From positions 126,449,203 through 126,513,202 of the forward strand of contig OY997588.1 in NCBI GenBank assembly GCA_963921825.1: a stretch of DNA of 64,000 bases. Direction: 5' to 3'. The stretch comes from Erodium maritimum. Its lineage: Eukaryota; Streptophyta; Magnoliopsida; Geraniales; Geraniaceae. Both the position numbers and the translations under genes were made by a program. Shown here one piece after another: positions 25,075 to 35,599 of the stretch; within the stretch, counting starts at the first letter, position 1, and every line of letters begins with the position of its first letter. The notes below the pieces were generated by a model. The model ran no database searches and was not told the origin of the DNA. It was given only the letters and a program-made list of their open reading frames with translations.

Positions 25075-28000
25075 GTTTTTTTGAGGAAATATGATAATTT
25101 ATTAAATATCGGCAAGAATGATATTTTGAAGAGGTTTGGGGATATGACCCCAAACCAATTCCAGACAGGGGAAGAACAAGCCGCCCTGGCAAGCTAATGA
25201 GCTGCTTTCTTCGTTGTCTGTCTTACAAAAACGAGTTGCACGTACTCGAGTTTAGCTAATAGGGAGATACAATCCGTTACAATTGTCCCTAAAGGAGATA
25301 GCAGTCGCCCTCCTTTCCTGATCATATCCATTATGATCTTGCAGTCGCTTCGCACTGTCGCACATTGCATGAGGTATTGCAGGAGCCATGTTAATGCATC
25401 CCGGATTGCATAAGCCTCTACTAATCCCAGGTTCTGAGGACCATGGAAAGACGCAGAGCGGGCCCCTGTCAGATGTCCCCGTCCATCTCTGCATATCCAG
25501 CCCGTCCCCATCTTATTTGCCGCTGCGAAGAGCGCCCCATCTGTGTTCACGGCCCATGTCCCTTGTGGAGGACGTTCCCAGATCTCAGCCGCCCCTATCT
25601 GTGACTGACCAGTGCATGTCTGCGCCTGTTGTTTCCTTTTCTTGGCTTCTAGCCATCCTGCCTGTAAATGGAAAGCCGTCTGGAAAATGGTCGCAGGGAG
25701 TTGTGTCGTCTGTTCCCAGACCACCCTGTTTCTGGCCTTCCACACTTCCCATAACAAACAACCTATCAGACCCCCACACGCCGGAGGGTTAAGATTGAGT
25801 GTTCCCTACAGCCATTCAAAAATCGTTTGAGCGTCTTGGGGAGTGTTTAAGCCTGACTTAGACCAACACTCTACTGCTACTGGGCATTGGACCAGAAGAT
25901 GTAGTTCCGATTCCTCCGCCCCTGAGCAGACCGGGCATCGTGCCTACATTTCCACATGTCACCTCCTAAGGTTGATCGCTACCTGAAGACACCTCGAACA
26001 CGTTCTCCACAGAAACGTCCGCACCTTTGGCATTACCTCCAACGTCCATATCTTTGTCCAGATGTCCGTCTGGGCTTGGAATGTTGCTTGTTCCTGATGG
26101 CACATCCCATAGGCAGCCTTCACAGTATACTGCCCTAAATAGTCACCCATCCAATACCACGAATCTGACCTGGCCAACCTGCTGATTGAGACTGCCAGTA
26201 TCGCCCTCTGATCTTCCACATCAAACAAGGTATGAATCTTGTCTATATCCCAGCGCCTCTCATTAGGCATCATAAGGTCCGAGACTGTCATGGTGTCCAC
26301 ACCTGACCCCATCGAGCGGACCCTCGCCTCAAATCCTGTCAACCACGGGTGCGCACAGACCCATGTAGATGTCCCCGGTCCAATCGATCTTCTTGCCCCC
26401 CCCCCTTGACCAATTCCTGTGCTAATAGGAGGCTCTGCCAGACATAGCTCTGGTTTGGTTTCCGTACCGCCTCCAACACTGAGGTTTCCGGATAATACCG
26501 AGCCTTCAACACTCTCGCCACCAAACTAGAGTCATCTGTCAGCAGCTTCCAAAGCTGGTTTCCCAGCAATGCCGTATTGAAGTCTTGCATATTCTTGAAA
26601 CCCAAGCCACCCTCCTCCTTCGGACGTGACATAGTCGACCACGATTTCCATATGACTCATTTCCCATCTATGCCGGCTGATTTCCACCAGAAACGGGCTA
26701 ACGCCACATTCATCTTATCTAATGCCCCTTTCGGTAGACGCATAACACTCATCGTGTACGTAAGAATCGCTTGTAATACCGACTTGACTAATACCTCCTT
26801 ACCAGCCCCATTAAGTAACTTACCATCCCATCTTTGGATTCGCCTCAAAACCCTATTCAGGACATACTGCAACCCCTGCTTTCTGCTACATCTCATCATA
26901 TTTGGGATCCCCAGGTAGGGAGATGGTTGCGTCGATTCCGGAATCCCTAGTATCCAGACCCCCTCCAACCGTCTTGTGTCCGACGTGTTGGTACTAAAGA
27001 ACAATAATGACTTTTGCTGATTCACCACCTGGCCCGACGCCTCCTCAAACATTCAAAGTTAGTTTCTTACTCGACCCATTTCTAATGGTGTCGCCTTACA
27101 ATAGACATAACAATCATCTGCAAAAAAACAAGTGGGTAAGCGAAGCTGCTTTGGAAGCCACCTTGATTCCATGTATTTCCCCTCCATTCTCTGCCCCTTG
27201 TAGCAGACGCGAGAATCCTTCCATACAGAACATAAATAGATACGGGGAAAGTGGGTCTCCCTGCCTAATTCCCCTCTCCGGTTGGACAAAGCCCGCCTGC
27301 TTCCCACCAGCCACAATATCGTATGTGACCGAATACGTACATCGCCGAATCAGATCTATCCACCCTTCCCCTAGTCCGAATCCCTGCATCACATCCCACA
27401 GGAAACCCCACTCCACTCTGTCATAAACCTTGCTCATATCAAGTTTTAGAGCCACCCACCCCTCCCGGCCAACCCTCTTATTCTTCAAGTAATAGAGGGT
27501 CTCATATGAGAGGATAATATTATCCTAAATCGACCGGCCTGGTACAAACGCCCATTGGGATGCCGAGATTATACCATCCAGCAATACTTTCAACCGGTTC
27601 GCCGCCACCTTCGATACAATCTTAAAAATCACGTTGCACAGTGCAATAGGTCTCAGATCTTTCACAGACATGGGACACTCTACTTTCGGGATCAAGATCA
27701 GCGTAGTCATGTTCATTACTTTCAGTATCTCTTCCCCCGCAAATATTCTCCGTACCCAATTGGTAACATCCTCACCCACCGTACTCCAGTACCTCTGGTA
27801 GAAATACGGGTTGAGCCCATCCGGTCCCAGCGATTTATTTGGGCCCATCGTAAAGGTAGCTTCACGGACTTCCTGTGATGTCACCTCATTCATCAGTGCC
27901 TTGTTCTGCTCCTCTGTGACCTGCCGAAGGAATCTCGGGCAGTTGACCCCATCCCCCTAGACTTCCGGGATAGAGTTTTGTAGAATTCCAATATATGATC

Positions 28001-28524
28001 TCCCAATCTCGTGTCCCAAGATAATATATTTCCAGCGCCATCCTTCAATTCCGTCACCTTGTTTATACTCTTTCTCTGTGAGGCCGACGCTTGAAATTTT
28101 TTAGTATTCTAGTCACTCTCTGTAAGCCAGTGTTGTTTAGCCCGTTGCCGCCAGAACTCTCCTTTCCGATCCAATGCTGACACATAAATTTTTTGCAGCG
28201 CCCTACGTCGCTTGATACTCGTCCGATCAAACTTTCCATTCAGCCACAATATATCCTTCTCATATCGCGATATTTTCCTGGCTAACGCATTATATACTTC
28301 CTTGCCCCAAACCTCTAAGGCACTCCCATTTTCCTTTGTTTTTGTGGCAATGTCCCTCTCTCCCGGGGTTCCCCACCATGTTTGTATGAGATGGCCACAC
28401 TCCGGATCTTCCGCCCAGATGTTCTCAAATCTAAATTGTCTAGACCCAACTGGCTCCACTCGACGGTCCAAATCTAGTAAGATGGGAAGGTGGTCAGAGG
28501 TTGATTTATAATATATACATAAAT
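25064..28524 (-). mobile_element. L1-type LINE C, 5'-truncated, with ORF2
   Basis: A 10-bp duplication, atacataaat, lies at 25064-25073 and 28515-28524. A T-run at 25076-25082 marks the poly(A) tail of a minus-strand element of 3.44 kb. It begins inside the endonuclease domain, so the 5' part (ORF1 and most of the endonuclease) is missing, as expected of incomplete target-primed reverse transcription. It is the only LINE copy in the window with reverse transcriptase sequence. Confidence 0.85.
25194..28514 (-). pseudogene. LINE ORF2 (endonuclease end, RT, zf-RVT, RNase H), broken
   Basis: Order on the minus strand: end of the AP-like endonuclease with STSDHLPILLDL (near 28490); reverse transcriptase with [56 protein letters not shown] and the catalytic FADD (27893-26660); zf-RVT with VMPKVRTFLWR (about 26342-25959); and a C-terminal RNase H-like domain with NTDGALFAAA and RSDCKIIMDMI (25757-25194). 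Known role of the family: nicking of target DNA and reverse transcription of the element's RNA in the nucleus. It is inactive: an in-frame stop follows VPGRSI near 27530, a frame change lies just before FADD, and further shifts occur between RT, zf-RVT and RNase H. Confidence 0.92.
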
Positions 28525-29004
28525 TATTGAATGATACATAACACACAAAAAATTGAAACTTCTAATGATAAATTCTGTAAACCAAGAATGTATATTAATA
28601 ATATTTCTTTTGATAATATTGTTTTATCCTGTTTTCAATTTTTATATCGTTATTATTTTGAAATGAAGATACCTCAGAAACTAGTCACGATTTTTCAATT
28701 TTGAATTTGACAGAAAAACCATGGGCTAGTTATTATATATCTGATGATAATTATTATATATCTGATGATAAAATCTAATCCGACCAAACTTATCAGCATA
28801 ACCTTATATTTTTTTTGTAAGTGCAACCAAATCTTGACCGGAGCAAGCCTCAGACCTCCCTTCAACAAATAAACATAATTTTAATTATAATTATTTAGAC
28901 CCCACCATAAGCAAGATTTTGAAAATTTCATTGATTAGTCCATATTTTTTAATAATTATTACAGTGATACTGTGACTTTGCAGTTTACTATTTGGATACA
29001 TTAA
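28525..29004. other. AT-rich spacer, nothing recognised
   Basis: No gene or repeat recognised, apart from a short duplication of tattatatatctgatgataa around 28732-28770. Confidence 0.5.
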
Positions 29005-30398
29005 TTAATAAACAGAGGAGAAATCTGGTGAGAACCATGTTTTAACGTATGAACCGCGAGAACCAATCTAAGTCATTCATTTTAGGAATGGATGGATGAG
29101 ATGCAATTGAGTAGTTGACTTGTTGACTGCAAAAAAACAACACTTTTTATTAAGTGGTAAGGGCTTTTTAGTAAAACTATCATATTTTTTTTAACCAATT
29201 CACTAATTTAATTTTTCCCGCTTCGTTTGAACTCCGATTGGCTTCAAACTTGCGCCATTAGTTTTGTTTTTTTAAGGGCTTTCATTCAAGATCAGTCATG
29301 AATATATTTTGAAGCACGAAAAAAAAAATTATTTCGGGGTTGTTTTTTTTGTAAAAAAAAATCTGGGTAATTTTTATCAACACGTTGCTCTGGATTTATC
29401 AGCACTTTTACATTGGTTTTATCAACACTTTACACAGGTTTTATCACCTCATTTTCCAAAACTGATCATGATTTTATCACCTCATAGCGTGCTTTTTATG
29501 AACACTAGTTTTATCAACACTAAACATTAGGTTTATCATTCAAATTACGTGTGTTTTATCACCCCCATCACATGTTTTTTTGAAGCACGGATTTTTTTAT
29601 TTATTTCGGGGCTAGTTTTTAATGGAATTATATATGGGTAATTTTTATCAACACTTTGCTCTGGGTTTATCAACACTTTACCCTGTTTTTATCAACACTT
29701 TACACTGGTTTTATCACTTTATTCTCCAAAACTGATCATGATTTTTATCATCTCATCACGTGCTTTTTATGAACACCAGTTTTATCAACACTGAACACTA
29801 GATTTATCATTGAATTACGTGTTTTTTTTATCACCTCATCACAAGTTTTTTTTATCAACGTTAAACTCTAGTGTATCACACTTATTATCAAAATTGAAAA
29901 TGGTTTTTATCACCTCATTATTTGTTTCTTATCACCTCATTACATGTTTTTTTATCAACATTTAGCACTAGTTTGGTACTCCGATATAAAACATTTATTA
30001 GTGAAGATTTATCAACGCTCAACATTATTTTTATCACCTTGATATAAATTTTTATTTTCATGCTTCAAAATATATTCATGACTGATCTTGATTTAAAGCC
30101 CTTGAAAAAAGAAAAATATTGGCGCAAGTTTGAAGTTAATCAGAGTTCAAACGAATCGGGAAATATTAAATTAGTGAATTGGTGGAAAAAAAATACAATT
30201 GTCCATATGGCACCATGCTATTACAATTATGCCCTTGCTTGTTTGAGAATAGATGAAATTGGCGTGGATGGGGGTTGGATTGGGGTGATGATGTGGCATT
30301 TTGGTGAATGTTGGATCTTAAATGTGTGTGGGTAGGATTGGTTCTCACGGTTCCTATGTTAAGAGTGGTTCTCAATATATTTCTCCTCTTAATAAACA
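29005..30398. mobile_element. MULE-type element with internal tandem repeats
   Basis: A 10-bp duplication, ttaataaaca, lies at 29005-29014 and 30389-30398. Inside it, inverted repeats start gaggagaaat and share gagaaccaat, accaattcactaatttaat, cgtttgaactc, cttgcgcca, atcagtcatgaatatatttt and gaagca. The arms are about 320 bp, although the stretch between 29075 and 29190 is less alike. The loop is filled by tandem repeats. No transposase. TSD length and long arms fit Mutator-like elements; superfamily is inferred from those features. Confidence 0.75.
29311..29860 (+). repeat. 271-bp tandem repeat built of tttatcaacact words
   Basis: Two copies start gaagcacg at 29311 and 29582. Each contains several short words of the type tttatcaacactttacact and tttatcacctcatta, which continue in degraded form to about 30040. 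Array-like, but the words are adjacent and uneven, and there is no protein gene nearby that would use them. Confidence 0.75.
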
Positions 30399-31145
30399 TA
30401 TTTGATTCTTTCATATGCAATGCACGAGGGACAAAATAATTGTCATATAGAACGAATTCTCCTCCACATCGAGAGCATATTAAGGTTTTTGTTAGTACTT
30501 CAATCAATTAACCGTTGTTAATCACTGTGTTTTTGGCCTTTCCTCGCTGTCAGCGATATCAATTCCGTACCAGTTCTTCCTTGTAAGTCTCATGGTTGTC
30601 GACTAGTGTCTTTCCTCAGCATTGGTTGATCTCACTCTTGTCATTGCTCTCAAGTATGCGATCACCGTCGCCGCCATCTCAGATCTCTATCCCTGATCAG
30701 CCTTCATCGGTCATGACTCTACCATCGACACATCCACCTCCTTGACATCCATCGACGCACCCTCCTCGATCTCTCTCTCGATTCTGGATCAGGATAATCG
30801 ATTGAGTTTGTTTTATTTTATCTATTTTCTATTTAGCAAGGTCTATGACTAGTGAGCAGAGATTCAAAAGCTTTTATCTGGAGGAAACCTTGAATCACGT
30901 ATATCCTCGCATTATTGATGTTGAGATCAAGTTCGATCGTTCTCCTCACGATGAAAAGAGTATTCTCAAAGGATCAAATATCGTTTACACACCATTTTGA
31001 GCGGTTCTCGACAATATCATATTTTAGTTTTCTAAAAACCGTCTATAACAAATAACAACAACGATTGTCATAGAATTGGTTGAAAAAGAACTCCTAAAAA
31101 CCAAATCTATAAAGTGACTCTCTGTAAATTTAACAAAACGTTACT
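30399..31145. other. Spacer with a 51-codon orphan frame
   Basis: The region around 30540-30790 is C/T-rich. A plus-strand frame at 30845-31000 would encode 51 residues beginning MTSEQRFKSFYLEETLNHVY. I recognise no domain. It could be the degraded beginning of a retrotransposon ORF. Confidence 0.35.
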
Positions 31146-31789
31146 AAAAAATGCACGAGCGGTATTAGGTGTTGGTGTTGACTGCCGGCGAGTCCTTTTG
31201 ACTGTTCCTTGGTCCGAAGCCTCTCGCTTTATTTGTTGGGTGTAGTGTGTCTCAGTGAGTTTTCATTGATATTGTATCTGTCGATAGTGGTCCTGGCCAC
31301 CGACGTTTTTAGTACTCTCTTTCTCACTAGGATTGAGTGTTACTAATGATACATGGAGTTTGGTTCAACTCTGATTCGGTTTCCAGCGTTTCTGGAGTGT
31401 CTGCTCTCTTTGGTGGCCAGTTCTGGTTTGGTGACTGCTGTCTTGCCCAGTTTCTCAAGGGTGTTTGGTCTGGCTTTTCTTCTTGTAATTGGTGTTTTTT
31501 CTTGTGGTCTGCCCTAGTTGGCAGTTCTTGTTTTCTGCACCTTCTTACTTTTGTTGCTCTTGGTGCATGTTCTTGTGGTCTGCCCTTGTTGGCGGTTCTT
31601 GTCTTGGTGTTGTACTTTCTTTTCTTGGTTTCTGTTGTAGTTGATCTCCCTTATAGATGACATATGATCATCTAAGAATATCGTCCTTTTGTGTACTTGT
31701 TGGTCTGTACTTCTCCTCTTTTACCTCAAAAAGGGTTTATTTATGAAAAATTTACCTATTAAAAAAAAATAAAAAATGCACGAGAGGTA
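31146..31789 (+). mobile_element. Short non-LTR retroposon, 606 bp
   Basis: A 19-bp duplication, aaaaaatgcacgagcggta, lies at 31146-31164 and recurs with one mismatch (a for c) at 31771-31789. An A-rich tail (aaaaaaaaat) precedes the right copy. The GT-rich body (31337-31660 is open but low-complexity) resembles the 3' parts of the elements at 18.8 and 57.8 kb, so this is probably a 5'-truncated relative. Confidence 0.75.
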
Positions 31790-31937
31790 AGACCAAGCAA
31801 ATCATTTGGCGGGCACTAGTTGGAATTAAGGAACCCACCCTGGTAGTTAAATAATAAATACACTTTGTCCGAGGATATTTTGGTCTTTAGAGAGAGAAGA
31901 TGAGGGTCCAATCCAAGTTGAGAGCCCAGCGAGCCAA

Positions 31938-31945
31938 TATAAATA
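31938..31945 (+). promoter_or_regulatory. Candidate TATA box of the PI4K gamma gene
   Basis: tataaata lies in a region that changes from AT-rich to GC-richer, upstream of a likely non-coding first exon that ends at 32474. The transcription start itself cannot be read from the sequence. Confidence 0.4.
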
Positions 31946-32474
31946 GGTTGCTGGTGAGTGGGCTGCAATGGGCTCCAGGTAAATATTCGACCGCGATCGG
32001 CACAGAAAACCCCATTCGCTGGCCACGTCATTGTCCAATCCCTTGGCTCCACATCTCTAATCCCCATCCGACGGTCCACGTCCTATCGATCCAACGGTCT
32101 GCTTCCTCGTTCCAGAGCCTTCCGAATCCCAAGAGGGAGCAGAGTTTGCTTCTTAACCACGGTCACTCTCTTTAACCCAAAACGCGGTGAGTTAAAGAAA
32201 CGCTCAAACCGAGCCAGAGTAACAAGCCAAAGAGATACATACAGAGAAGACTCACCTCGAGACTCCACTGAGTCGGCTCCGACGGTTTTGCTCGCCTCCG
32301 TCGTTCCAGTCGTCGCGGCACGGTTCGTTGTTGGTGCCTCCGATTCTTGGTCATCTTCGGAGTGGTATTTATCAGCGTCCGAGTGTCGTGGTGGTGTCTC
32401 GTCGGCGGATAGATAGCGCCGTGTTTGTGTTTTTCTGATTCGCCGGTTGCAGTGCTTCCAGATCTCGCTATCTG

Positions 32475-33057
32475 GTGAGTCGCTCATTGCTATGATTCCA
32501 TCCGTTTTCTCTTTCCCTCTCACTCACTTTATCTTTCAGTCAAATGTCATGATTCCTGAAGAGCTTGCACCATAGATTTTATCATTTGTTGTTGATTGAA
32601 TGTCGGTTCACGCTATTTGAGGTTAATTTTCATTCGCGAGATCCAAATTTGTTTGAATTTGGATGGAGATATCCAGGTTACTGTGGGATGTGTTTTGGGG
32701 AAGATAGAGGGTGAACATGGAAATGGTAATGAAATCGATTTGATTTGTTTCATTTGTTCTCGTTAATTTTTCAAACCAGTTAAGCGTTTTCTATTCGCAG
32801 TTAATGAAACTGAGGAATTTCACAAATCAGTTGCTAATGTCTCAGCAAATGCCTTGAAATGATCGGTTAATGAACGATGAACGGTCGTTAGAAAGGATTA
32901 TAAATTTTAGTCACTTATTTTCTTGATATGTTGCCTTCTTTTCAAGTCCTAGACATCTGTTTCAGTGATATGATGCTTTTAGTTGACTGACTGATAAAAT
33001 GAATCTATGAGTTATTAGTAGTGTTCAGCATTGATTTTGGTTGTCTATTTCTTACAG
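32475..33057 (+). other. 5'-UTR intron of the PI4K gamma gene
   Basis: Donor atctg|gtgagtc at 32475 and acceptor ttcttacag| ending at 33057, with a T-rich interior. It separates a GC-richer non-coding exon from the exon that contains the whole coding sequence. Leader introns are common in plant genes of this kind. Inferred from splice motifs only. Confidence 0.6.
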
Positions 33058-33089
33058 GTTCTTGCCTCTGGTTATCTACTATCTTGAGA

Positions 33090-33186
33090 TGTCTTCTTTG
33101 GTGTAGTTGTGCCCCATCTTTGCCCTTTGTCTCTTTGGTATACCCTGGTAATGGGTTTTGGCTTGGCTATTGTGAGGTGGATTTGA
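33090..33186 (+). promoter_or_regulatory. Two short upstream ORFs in the PI4K gamma leader
   Basis: uORF 1 at 33090-33107 has 5 codons plus stop. uORF 2 at 33151-33186 has 11 codons plus stop (starts MGFGLAI). Both end before the main start at 33332, and both lie downstream of the predicted splice acceptor, so they would be in the mature transcript. They may lower translation of the main ORF; that effect is inference. Confidence 0.45.
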
Positions 33187-33331
33187 ATTTGATTTATTTT
33201 CTGCTGCCTGACGATTGGCTGGGAATCACACATTGCTCATTCAATCTTTTGTTGGATTTGGAGTTCGGCATCTCCTTGGGAAGGAAGAAGCTCTCTTCCA
33301 CAGCTAGAACCAGTTTGTTCTTTTTCATCTC

Positions 33332-35269
33332 ATGTCTAGGAAGTTTGACAGCCCTGTTCAGACCCAGATGGCTGTTGCAATCTTCAAGAGTCCGCTTGGT
33401 GGGGAGTACCATGGGAGCAATAGAATGGATGGGAGACAATCAACTGGTAGGCGAAGGGTTTTTGTGCAAACAGAAACCGGGTGTGTCTTAGGAATGGAGC
33501 TTGATCGAAGTGACAATGCCCATACTGTGAAGAGGAGGCTGCAGGTTGCTCTCAATGTCCCGACAGATGAGAGTTATCTGACTTTTGGGGATACGGTGTT
33601 GAAGAATGATCTCAGTGGTGTTCGGAATGATTCTCCTCTTCTTCTCACTCGGAACCTTCTTCATAGAAGCTCATCAACCCCATGTATGTCACCTACTGGG
33701 AGGGATACCCAGCAAAGGGATCAGAGTGGTCCTATTGAGATATTGGGGCATTCAAATCACTTCGCTAGAACTAAAAAGATCGTGAAGGACATCGTGAAGG
33801 GAATCAAGAACGGGGTTGATCCAATCCCCGTTCATGGTGGCCTTGGAGGTGCGTACTATTTTAAGAACAGGAGAGGTGAAAGTGTAGCTATTGTGAAGCC
33901 CACAGATGAAGAACCTTTTGCCCCAAATAACCCAAAGGGCTTTGTTGGTAAAGCTTTGGGGCAACCAGGTTTAAAGCGTTCGGTCCGAGTCGGGGAGACA
34001 GGATTCAGAGAAGTGGCAGCTTACCTTCTCGATCATGACCACTTTGCCAATGTCCCTCCAACTGCCCTAGTAAAGATCACTCACTCCATCTTCAATGTTA
34101 ATGATGGGGTGAACGGAAGTATGCCTCAGAGAAAGAATCCTGTTAGCAAACTTGCATCTCTCCAGCAGTTCATTCAACACGATTTTGATGCCAGTGATCA
34201 TGGCACCTCTAGTTTTGCAGTGTCTGATGTCCATCGAATTGGGATATTAGACATTAGGATTTTTAACACGGATAGGCATGCCGGGAATCTTCTAGTCAGG
34301 AAACTTGATGGTGTTGGGAGGTTCGGTCAAGTTGAGCTCATTCCAATCGATCATGGCCTTTGCCTACCGGAGACTTTGGAGGATCCGTACTTTGAGTGGG
34401 TTCATTGGCCTCAGGCTTCAATTCCCTTCTCTGAGGATGAACTGGAGTATATAGAAAGTTTAAATCCAGTCCTGGAATGTGAGATGCTTCGCATGGAACT
34501 CCCTATGATACGAGAGGCCTGCCTACGTGTTTTGGTCCTCTGCACCACATTCCTCAAAGAAGCAGCTGCTTTTGGTCTCTGCCTTGCTGAAATTGGAGAG
34601 ATGATGAGTAGGGAGTTTCGCAGTGGTGATGAGGAACCCAGTGAACTGGAGATGATATGTATGGAGGCAAGGAGGTTTATAGAGGAAAAAGAGGTGTTGC
34701 TCCCTAAGGCGTTTCCTCCCAAGACTGATACTGAAGATGATCATTTTCTGTTTGATATAGACTGTGAGGACTCTGAAGCATATGTCACCCCAAAGTTAGC
34801 TGCAGTCGAATACATGAATGAGGCACCATTCCTGTTTAGTAGTGGAGGCAGGAATGGCCGCTGCCTGCTCTCTAAACTGGAAGAAAGCATTGAGGAGGAC
34901 GAAGATGAAAGTGTAGAAGAAGAGCAAGGGGGAATTGGAGGTGTGTTAACTCCAGAGTTAAATGCCCCGATCATATCGAAACTTTCTATGTCACTGAAGA
35001 ATACCAGTTTTGGTGAGAAAAAGTTGAAACTCCCAAGAGCAAAACCAGAAAATGGGCATCTAGCAAGCGCATCATCTGGGTGTAGTGCAAATGAGCAGCT
35101 TCTGGCAAGTGCGAGCTTTGTGAAGTTGGCGGATATGAACGAGGAGGAATGGTCCCTGTTTCTGGAGAAGGTTCAGGATTTACTTTACCCGGCATTTGCC
35201 AAACGCAAGTCTGTGAGCTTAGGTCAGAGGCTGAGGCAGACTAGGCTTGGCACTTCATGCCAGTTTTGA
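33332..35269 (+). CDS. Phosphatidylinositol 4-kinase gamma-type protein
   Basis: A 645-residue, single-exon protein. The N-terminus (SPVQTQMAVAIF) matches the conserved start of the plant PI4K gamma 5/6/7 clade, which supports this Met. A ubiquitin-like domain spans about residues 40-110 (RRVFVQTETGCVLGMELDRS). The PI3/PI4 kinase-like domain spans about 160-430: GGLGGAYYF, Lys189 in VAIVKPTDEEP, NTDRHAGN at 312-319 (catalytic Asp314) and DHG at 340-342 where DFG is usual. An acidic stretch (EEDEDESVEEEQGG) follows near residues 518-534. Named for phosphatidylinositol 4-phosphate synthesis; from the literature on the plant gamma group, several members act as protein kinases rather than lipid kinases, so the substrate is uncertain. 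The gene stands alone, with a probable leader intron and uORFs. It is intact, with no oddities in the reading frame. Confidence 0.95.
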   Translation: MSRKFDSPVQTQMAVAIFKSPLGGEYHGSNRMDGRQSTGRRRVFVQTETGCVLGMELDRSDNAHTVKRRLQVALNVPTDESYLTFGDTVLKNDLSGVRNDSPLLLTRNLLHRSSSTPCMSPTGRDTQQRDQSGPIEILGHSNHFARTKKIVKDIVKGIKNGVDPIPVHGGLGGAYYFKNRRGESVAIVKPTDEEPFAPNNPKGFVGKALGQPGLKRSVRVGETGFREVAAYLLDHDHFANVPPTALVKITHSIFNVNDGVNGSMPQRKNPVSKLASLQQFIQHDFDASDHGTSSFAVSDVHRIGILDIRIFNTDRHAGNLLVRKLDGVGRFGQVELIPIDHGLCLPETLEDPYFEWVHWPQASIPFSEDELEYIESLNPVLECEMLRMELPMIREACLRVLVLCTTFLKEAAAFGLCLAEIGEMMSREFRSGDEEPSELEMICMEARRFIEEKEVLLPKAFPPKTDTEDDHFLFDIDCEDSEAYVTPKLAAVEYMNEAPFLFSSGGRNGRCLLSKLEESIEEDEDESVEEEQGGIGGVLTPELNAPIISKLSMSLKNTSFGEKKLKLPRAKPENGHLASASSGCSANEQLLASASFVKLADMNEEEWSLFLEKVQDLLYPAFAKRKSVSLGQRLRQTRLGTSCQF

Positions 35270-35550
35270 TATCTCGGGATAGTGTGGTGGGTATATAAGA
35301 AAGGGACTACACTGACAAATAAAACTCGCAGGTCGATGGAGGAGAGGTAGTTGTAGGGTAGTTAGTTCTATGTTGCCTCCTACAAGTAGAAGGTATTGTA
35401 GTTTGGAACCGTGCTATAAATATTCTTGAGATCAGTCAAGCTAAGAGAGCTGAGAGAAATGGGTTGTGGGTTGGGTTGTGTTTCTTTCCTTGTTTTTTTC
35501 TTGTTTATTTTGCTTTGATGTTTTTCAGTTCACTACTGGTTGACTTGTTC

Positions 35551-35556
35551 AATAAA
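35551..35556 (+). terminator. Candidate polyadenylation signal of PI4K gamma
   Basis: aataaa followed by a GT-rich stretch about 285 bp after the stop codon. A plausible transcript end lies near 35575-35600. Confidence 0.5.
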
Positions 35557-35599
35557 TAATTTGTAGAGTGAAAATCCTGGAATTTAGAATATGATGTAA

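Noticed and set aside
29311..30040. Repeat array as CRISPR
   Set aside because: Eukaryotic nuclear context, no regular spacers, adjacent uneven words, and location inside a MULE with inverted arms.
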